Source of the DNA: Aestuariivita sp.
Lineage (GTDB): Bacteria; Pseudomonadota; Alphaproteobacteria; Rhodobacterales; Rhodobacteraceae
Reading direction: 5' to 3'
DNA length: 57,712 nt
Assembly (NCBI RefSeq): GCF_021404545.1
Contig: NZ_JAAWWD010000012.1
Span: forward strand, 1-57,712
In this document: positions 52,566-57,712 of the stretch, piece by piece
Position numbering within the stretch: position 1 is the stretch's first letter
Layout: the number at the start of each line of letters is the position of its first letter
Made by a program: the position numbers and the translations under genes
The notes under the pieces: model-generated
What the model was told of the DNA's origin: nothing
What the model saw: the letters and a program-made list of their open reading frames with translations, nothing else
Databases searched by the model: none

Positions 52566-53990
52566 TCAGAAATTTCGTGTTTCATAGGCATCCAACGCCC
52601 GTTTGCGCCCCACGTCGGCAGCGACGATGGGATCGGGGTACGGATCGGACGGCGCCATCGCCCAATGGCGCGGGATCGCCTCGAAATAACTCAGCCCGGC
52701 TTCGGAAGGGTTTGCGAGACCTTCGGCCAGCCAGTGGCGTACATACGCCCGGTCGGGATCGAATTTGTCGAGCTGCGTGACCGGGTTGAAGACCCGGAAA
52801 TAGGGCGTGGCGTCCGGGCCGGAGCCTGCCGACCACTGCCAGCCCATGGCATTGGAGGCCGGGTCCCAGTCGATCAGGCAATCCTCGAACCACTTCAGAC
52901 CGATCCGCCAATGCGACATCAGGTGTTTGGTCAGATATGAAGCCACGATCATCCGCCCGCGATTGTGCATGCGACCCGTCACATACATCTCGCGCATTGC
53001 CGCATCGACGAACCGGATGCCGGTGCGGCCCCGCGTCCACGCGATCACCTCTGGGGTCTGCTCATCGGTGTTCCACGGAAAGCCGTCCCAATCCTGTTTC
53101 CAGTTGCCGTCAAGGATCCGGGGCGTGTGGTGCATCAGGTGATAGGCGAACTCGCGCCAGACAAGCTCCTTGAGAAACGTCTCGGCGCCGCCCTTGCCTT
53201 CGTCGCGTGCGCGCAGCCCCGCATGCCAGCAGCGGTGCGGGCTGATCTCACCCAGCGCCAGGTTTTCCGACAGACCCGAGGTGCCGTCCCGGTCGGGCCG
53301 GTCCCGGTCGGTGTCATAGCGCGCGACGATCCGGTCAATGAAATGATCCAGACGGTCGGTCGCCGCTGCCTCGCCCAGCCGAACATAGGGCCGGACCACC
53401 CGCGCGCCCCGGTCCATCGCCGCACCCATCCGCCAGTCGTCCAGATCCTCGCTGGCGGGCCAGGCCTGTGGCGCCGGGATCGATCCTGGCCGCGGCACCG
53501 GCGGCTCAACCGCGTGGTTGCGGACCGATTTCCAGAACGGCGTGTAGACTTTATAAAAGCCGCCCGTCTTGGTCTGGACCGTCCAGGGCTCAAACATCAG
53601 ATGACCCCCAAAGGATCTTGCCTCGACACCGGCCGCTTTGAGTGTGGCTTTGACCTCCGTGTCGCGGGCAACGCTGCCCGGATCGTAAAGGCGCGACCAA
53701 TAGACCGCCCCTGCCCCGGTCTCGGCGATCAGCGCTTTGAGGACATTCAGCGCCTGCCCCCGCCGCAGGACCAGACGGCTGCCCGCCCCTGCCAGCGTCC
53801 GGCCCAGATGCTCCACCCCCAGCCCAAGGCGCCATCTGGGAGCGGCCCCCAACCCTTCGGCAAGATCGTCTAGGATAAAGACCGGAAGAACCGGGCGCCC
53901 CGTCTGGCATGCGGCACTGAGCGCGGGATGGTCAGACAGGCGCAGATCGCGCCTGTACCACAGGATAATCGGGGAGGTCGTGTCGGTCAT
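52566..53990 (-). CDS. phrB: Deoxyribodipyrimidine photolyase (class I type)
   Basis: 474 residues. The FAD enzyme uses blue light to repair UV-made cyclobutane dimers. The N-terminal antenna-binding domain starts ILWYRRDLRLSDHPALSAAC. The FAD-binding part has TSGLSENLALGEISPHRCWH, FLKELVWREFAYHLMHHTPR, RTGIRFVDAAMREMYVTGRM, HNRGRMIVASYLTKHLM and ASNAMGWQWSAGSGPDATPY, the strong photolyase signatures. ATG 53990 is the natural start. Confidence 0.95.
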   Translation of the reverse strand: MTDTTSPIILWYRRDLRLSDHPALSAACQTGRPVLPVFILDDLAEGLGAAPRWRLGLGVEHLGRTLAGAGSRLVLRRGQALNVLKALIAETGAGAVYWSRLYDPGSVARDTEVKATLKAAGVEARSFGGHLMFEPWTVQTKTGGFYKVYTPFWKSVRNHAVEPPVPRPGSIPAPQAWPASEDLDDWRMGAAMDRGARVVRPYVRLGEAAATDRLDHFIDRIVARYDTDRDRPDRDGTSGLSENLALGEISPHRCWHAGLRARDEGKGGAETFLKELVWREFAYHLMHHTPRILDGNWKQDWDGFPWNTDEQTPEVIAWTRGRTGIRFVDAAMREMYVTGRMHNRGRMIVASYLTKHLMSHWRIGLKWFEDCLIDWDPASNAMGWQWSAGSGPDATPYFRVFNPVTQLDKFDPDRAYVRHWLAEGLANPSEAGLSYFEAIPRHWAMAPSDPYPDPIVAADVGRKRALDAYETRNF

Positions 53991-54202
53991 ATCCGCTCGT
54001 CTTGCCGCTGGGTCGGCGTTCTGCCGTTTGGGTGCAACTGGCTCACTTTGCGGCTATGGCAAGGGCGGCACCGCCAGTTCCTGCCGCAGGTCGCTTCCAG
54101 ATCACACGAGACCCGCACGCCCGGTCAAAGCCGTGCAGTGGCGCGAGAGCCGATCACCAAACGGGATTGGGACAAAATCAGCCGTGTCCGATGGCCGGGC
54201 AC
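53991..54202. other. Gap between photolyase and class V aminotransferase genes
   Basis: 212 bp with no recognised gene, hairpin terminator or palindrome. It must contain the promoter of the leftward phrB gene. Confidence 0.4.
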
Positions 54203-55426
54203 CTAAAGCACGTCATCGAGCGCATTGAGCAACTGATCCACTTCGGCGCGGGTGGTGTAATGCACGAAACTCAGCCGCAGAACCCCTGCCTCCGCATCGA
54301 CACCCATCGCGTCCAGCGGGCGTTGCGCGTAGAAATCCCCGCCCCCGCACATGATCCCGCGCGCGGCTAGTTCAGCCGCCACCGGTTCAGCCGGCCGGTT
54401 CAGCGACAGGGCAACAGTCGGCGCCCGCCGGGCGGCATCGGACGGTCCGATCAGGCGCACCGCGTTGCGCGATTTGACTGCATCGAGCAACGGTTGCAAG
54501 AGCGCCACCTCATGCGCACGCATCAGATCATGGGTCAGCGCGCCGCGCCCTTTGGCGTCCAGGTCGCCACCCCCATGATGCACAGCCAGCGCGTCGATAT
54601 AATCCGCCATGCCCGCGCTCGCCGCGATCTGGGCGTGATCCGGACCGGCCGGCGTGAACCGCTTGGACAGAGAGCCTGCGTTAAAGTGATGCCCCTGGTT
54701 GGGCAAGAGCTCTCCCAGAGGGCGGCGGATCACCATGCAGCCCTGATGCGGGCCATATGTCTTGTAGGCCGAGAAGAGGTAGATATCCGCCCCCAGACGT
54801 CCGATATTGGGCAACCCGTGCGGCGCATATGAGACGCCATCGACGCAAACAAAGGCACCCGCCGCATGGGCAATCGCCGTGATCTCGATCACCGGATTGA
54901 TCTCTCCCACCACGTTGGAGCAATGCGGGAAACACACCAGCCGCACCTTTTCGTCCAGCAACCCTTCGAGTGTTTCGGGGTCGAGACGCCCCGTCTCTGG
55001 ATCTATCTGCCATTCTCGGATCTCAATTCCGTCCTCGGCCAGACGCCGCCAGGGACCGGAATTGGCCTCGTGATCCTGATTGGTCACGATGATCGCCTCG
55101 CCCGGATCCATCCACTGCCGGAACGCCTGCGCCAGAACATAGGTGTTCTGTGTCGTCGACGGGCCGAAAGACAGCTCATCCGCGGTCACACCCAGAATGG
55201 CTGACAGACGGGTGCGGGCCTCGTCCATCTCGGCGCCCGCCAGACGGCTGGCCTCATACGGGCCGTAAGGTTGCACCTTGCGCTGCGTGTAATAGCGGGT
55301 CAGCCGGTCGATCACGGGCTCGCAGGTATAAGAGCCACCGGCATTCTCAAAAAACGCCTGGCCTTGCAACGAAGGCTCGGCAAAAGCCGGAAACTGGCGG
55401 CGGACGAAGTCGATATCAAGTGTCAT
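54203..55426 (-). CDS. Class V aminotransferase (cysteine desulfurase-like)
   Basis: 407 residues, PLP enzyme of fold type I. K222 in YLFSAYKTYGPHQGCMV is the Schiff-base lysine, with H119 in VTNQDHEANSGPW stacking on the cofactor and D196 in FVCVDGVSYAPHG. FFENAGGSYTCEPVIDRL is the usual start of this subgroup. The typical mobile Cys loop of SufS/IscS is not evident, so true desulfurase activity is doubtful. ATG 55426 is chosen. It diverges from the BCCT transporter gene; the two may share regulation. Confidence 0.82.
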   Translation of the reverse strand: MTLDIDFVRRQFPAFAEPSLQGQAFFENAGGSYTCEPVIDRLTRYYTQRKVQPYGPYEASRLAGAEMDEARTRLSAILGVTADELSFGPSTTQNTYVLAQAFRQWMDPGEAIIVTNQDHEANSGPWRRLAEDGIEIREWQIDPETGRLDPETLEGLLDEKVRLVCFPHCSNVVGEINPVIEITAIAHAAGAFVCVDGVSYAPHGLPNIGRLGADIYLFSAYKTYGPHQGCMVIRRPLGELLPNQGHHFNAGSLSKRFTPAGPDHAQIAASAGMADYIDALAVHHGGGDLDAKGRGALTHDLMRAHEVALLQPLLDAVKSRNAVRLIGPSDAARRAPTVALSLNRPAEPVAAELAARGIMCGGGDFYAQRPLDAMGVDAEAGVLRLSFVHYTTRAEVDQLLNALDDVL

Positions 55427-55640
55427 GGCGCGCACTGAATCGCAAATCCACAATCCTTGCAAGGCCCCAGATATCGGACCGATTCGGCCTCGATGTGTCG
55501 GTCTTGAGCAAAAAACATGCGAAAACGACCCGCAAAGTTGTATTCTTGCTGTCACACTTTCTCAAACCGCCAAAAAATATGCGGGTCACTTGGGCCGGGC
55601 GCTGCCTGCCAGGTTCCATACAAAAAAGGACAGGGAAAAA
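55427..55640. promoter_or_regulatory. Divergent promoter region, aminotransferase and BCCT transporter
   Basis: 214 bp between divergent start codons, less GC-rich than the flanks. AAGGACAGGG lies just upstream of the BCCT start at 55641. No clear operator is seen. Confidence 0.45.
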
Positions 55641-57479
55641 ATGCCAGTGAAAGATCCATTTACCGATCTGGAGATCAAGAAAGCCCCGTCGGGGTTCTAC
55701 GAAGGCTACAGCCTGCCGATTGCGCTGAAATCAAAGATCATCATGGTGTCGCTGGTTCTGTGGGCGATCATCTTTCCGGTCAGCGCCAATGGCACGCTGG
55801 ACAGTTGGAACTGGGCGCTGCTTCAGGGGTTCAACACATTCTACATCATTTCGGTGGGGATCTTTGCGTTCTTCCTGATCGCTCTGGCCATTCTGCCCAC
55901 CGGCAAACGCAAGCTGGGCGGACCGGAAACAAGACCTGAGTTTTCCAACTTTTCGTGGTTTTCGATGATGTTCGGCGCGGGCCTGGGCGTGGGTCTGATG
56001 GTGTTCGCGACAGCCGAGCCGCTTGGCCTTTGGGGGTCCAACCCCTTGGTGGTGAGCGGTGACGTGCAAGCCAACAGCCCCGAGGCGCTGCAATCGGCCT
56101 ATCGCTATACCTTCCTGCACTACGGGTTTCACGCCTGGGCGATCTATGTGATCACCGGGCTCAGCCTGGCCTATTACGCCTATACCCGCGACATGCCGCT
56201 CACGATCCGCTCGGCGCTGACGCCGCTTTTGGGCAAGATGGCCAACGGGTTTGTCGGCCATGTGGTTGACGTTCTGGGCGTTGTTGCGACGATCCTGGGT
56301 GTCTCGGTCACCATCGGCTTTGGTGTCAGCCAGTTCGTCGACGGTGTCTATGCGGTCAGCGGGATGGAATGGCTGATGGGTGATGTCGAAGGCGACGCAG
56401 TCCCGACCCCGTCAACGGTGGGCCTGCTGGTTGCCCTGGCGGTGATCATGTTCCTGTCGATCCTGTCTGCGGTGTCGGGCGTTGGGCGCGGGATCAAGTA
56501 TCTGTCGAACCTCAATCTGGTGCTTTCGATCATCCTGCTGATGACCTTCGTGATCTGGGGCAGTTTCGCCTTTGCCATGACCACATATGGCACCGCGCTG
56601 GCCGATTACATCCTCCAGTTCTTCGCGCTCAGTTTTCAAGCCCATAACCCGCTCAGCGAGGCGGAGTTTGCCGCCAGCCTGCCCGCCGCCGCCGCCCCGC
56701 TGGCGTCCGAGCTTTATGGCGGGGCCACCAATGCCTGGGGCTCTCTTACAGGCTTCCAAGGCGGTCTGGAGGGGGCTGCGGCGGCGCTCCCGCCCGAGGC
56801 GCAGGTCGCGGCCTATCAGGCCGGGACAGAAGGTCGCCTGTTTGGCTGGCAATCGGGCTGGACCACCTTCTATTGGGCTTGGTGGATCGCGTTCTCGCCC
56901 TTTGTGGGCCTGTTCCTGGCGCGTATCTCCAAGGGACGCACGGTGCGGGAGTTCATCCTTGGCTGCATGTTCGCCCCGGCGCTGGTCTGCTTTGCCTGGA
57001 TGACGATCCTGGGCGGCACCGCGATTGACCTGGAGCTTTCGGGCGTGGCCGATGGTGCGATTATCGCGGCATCGAACACCAACAAGCTCTTTGTCACGCT
57101 AGGCTTTATGATCGAGGGCGGGTTCTTGTCCGCGATCACGGTGATGTGCGTCGTGCTGATCATGACATTCCTGGTGACCTCGGCGGATTCGGGCATCCTG
57201 GTGATGAACACCATCATGTCGGGCGGCGAACAGGAAACCGGCATCAAGCATCGCATTATCTGGGGTATGATTATGACCGGCGTGATCGGCGGGCTGATCA
57301 TCGCCGGGGCCTCGGGCCAGGGCGCCGATCCGCTGGCCAGCCTTCAGGATGCGATGATCATCGGCGCGCTGCCCTTCACGGTGGTGATGGTGCTGATGGT
57401 GATCTCGCTGATCAAGGCGATGTTCAACGATGGCCGCCGAGAAAGGGTCGACGCAGGCGCCGAGCAACCGGCGGAGTAG
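55641..57479 (+). CDS. BCCT-family transporter (betaine/choline/carnitine type)
   Basis: 612 residues, inner membrane, about twelve helices. It imports quaternary amines or related zwitterions, usually with sodium. Family marks are FGAGLGVGLMVFATAEPLGL (Gly-rich unwound helix of BetP-type carriers), FLHYGFHAWAIYVITGLSLA and the signature GWTTFYWAWWIAFSPFVG followed by FLARISKGRTVREFI. The exact substrate (glycine betaine, choline, DMSP or others) cannot be told. An insert of roughly 80 Ala-rich residues separates the middle helices. ATG 55641 is used because the longer frame to 55425 lies in the divergent promoter. Confidence 0.93.
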   Translation: MPVKDPFTDLEIKKAPSGFYEGYSLPIALKSKIIMVSLVLWAIIFPVSANGTLDSWNWALLQGFNTFYIISVGIFAFFLIALAILPTGKRKLGGPETRPEFSNFSWFSMMFGAGLGVGLMVFATAEPLGLWGSNPLVVSGDVQANSPEALQSAYRYTFLHYGFHAWAIYVITGLSLAYYAYTRDMPLTIRSALTPLLGKMANGFVGHVVDVLGVVATILGVSVTIGFGVSQFVDGVYAVSGMEWLMGDVEGDAVPTPSTVGLLVALAVIMFLSILSAVSGVGRGIKYLSNLNLVLSIILLMTFVIWGSFAFAMTTYGTALADYILQFFALSFQAHNPLSEAEFAASLPAAAAPLASELYGGATNAWGSLTGFQGGLEGAAAALPPEAQVAAYQAGTEGRLFGWQSGWTTFYWAWWIAFSPFVGLFLARISKGRTVREFILGCMFAPALVCFAWMTILGGTAIDLELSGVADGAIIAASNTNKLFVTLGFMIEGGFLSAITVMCVVLIMTFLVTSADSGILVMNTIMSGGEQETGIKHRIIWGMIMTGVIGGLIIAGASGQGADPLASLQDAMIIGALPFTVVMVLMVISLIKAMFNDGRRERVDAGAEQPAE

Positions 57480-57492
57480 ACGCGCCGCTTTA

Positions 57493-57509
57493 GGGTCTGT
57501 TGAGATTCA
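57493..57509. repeat. Terminal inverted repeat of the right-edge IS5-family element
   Basis: GGGTCTGTTGAGATTCA marks the left end of this element as seen from the plus strand, 14 bp after the BCCT stop. It resembles the GGGTCTGTTG ends of IS427-group elements and overlaps the transposase stop codon. Confidence 0.6.
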
Positions 57510-57712
57510 CTTTGAGTTGAGCAGTGCTGCGCAAGCGTTGATGATTGCTGCGAAGCTGAGGTCGGTTTTGTCGGTTCGCAAGGCGATCCGTCGGAAGTCT
57601 TTCAGATCGCAAAAGAAATTCTCGACCAGATGTCGCCATTTGTACATTTCCTCATCAATGTGCAACGGCGCCTTGCGCTGCGGCCTCTGGGAAATCCAGA
57701 TGGCCGTCGCCG
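57507..57712 (-). mobile_element. IS5-family (IS427-like group) transposase, C-terminal part
   Basis: The minus strand reads into the window edge as ATAIWISQRPQRKAPLHIDE, EEMYKWRHLVENFFCDLKDF, RRIALRTDKTDLSFAAIINA and ACAAALLNSK, ending at TGA (57507-57509). The YKWRHLVENFFCDLKDFRRI block holds the catalytic Glu of IS427-group transposases. It continues beyond the window. It differs from the IS903-like remnant at 29-277, so two separate IS5 lineages are present. Confidence 0.85.

Noticed and set aside
54203-55426. Calling the class V aminotransferase SufS or IscS
   Set aside because: No suf or isc genes are nearby and the catalytic Cys loop is not evident.

Overview
The window looks like a chromosomal segment of a marine alphaproteobacterium of the Rhodobacteraceae/Roseobacter group. 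The basis is the high GC content, a C4-type 5-aminolevulinate synthase (hemA) with an FNR-type box upstream, the trgA-trgB-cysK tellurite-resistance cluster first described in Rhodobacter sphaeroides, a TakP-like TRAP transporter, a BCCT transporter and many Rhodobacterales-style protein sequences. Assignment to a species is not possible from this sequence alone.

Layout. Positions 1-2840 are a scrap-yard of insertion sequences: the 3' end of an IS5-family element sits inside an IS3-type orfA fragment, next to a decayed IS91-family element that carries a tyrosine recombinase. Positions 3170-10129 hold a TRAP transporter operon (dctP-dctQ-dctM, minus strand), divergent from a Cache-domain histidine kinase and a LuxR-type response regulator that plausibly control it. 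A nitrate/nitrite-type chemoreceptor follows. Positions 12660-15208 are an ilvI-ilvH acetolactate synthase operon preceded by a promoter, a 15-codon leader peptide rich in Leu/Ile/Val and competing hairpins, which together form a classic attenuator. Positions 15213-21510 carry an HTH regulator, a Rieske oxygenase with a small partner gene, a DUF2189 membrane protein, an amidase and prfB. Positions 21700-33032 are a cell-envelope and core-metabolism block: PBP1A, AmiC-type amidase, an aminotransferase, a BepA-like protease, a DsbA-like oxidoreductase, ispG, a RodZ-like protein and hemA.

Positions 33300-42577 contain an M20 peptidase, an EamA permease, a haloacetate (fluoroacetate-type) dehalogenase, a GT2 glycosyltransferase divergent from a sulfotransferase-like gene, tRNA-Asp, a GNAT, a pirin, a beta-barrel protein and a histidine phosphatase. 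Between tRNA-Val (43131) and tRNA-Ser (45481) lies a degraded genomic island with three broken genes: a membrane protein, a ParB-type protein and a DUF3696-like ATPase. Positions 45542-53990 read leftwards and include phrB, a CFA-type methyltransferase, trgA, trgB, cysK, a large MscS-type channel and alaX. A class V aminotransferase and a BCCT transporter diverge at about 55500. The right edge enters a second, different IS5-family element.

The most unusual signals are: (i) a family of 19-bp palindromes with compensatory arm changes clustered at two intergenic sites flanking the amiC-to-dsbA block; (ii) the ilv leader/attenuator; (iii) a perfect FNR box upstream of hemA; (iv) the disrupted IS91 plus tyrosine recombinase module; and (v) the tRNA-bounded remnant island. 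I found no clearly novel multi-gene system. The palindrome family is the best candidate for something not described here.
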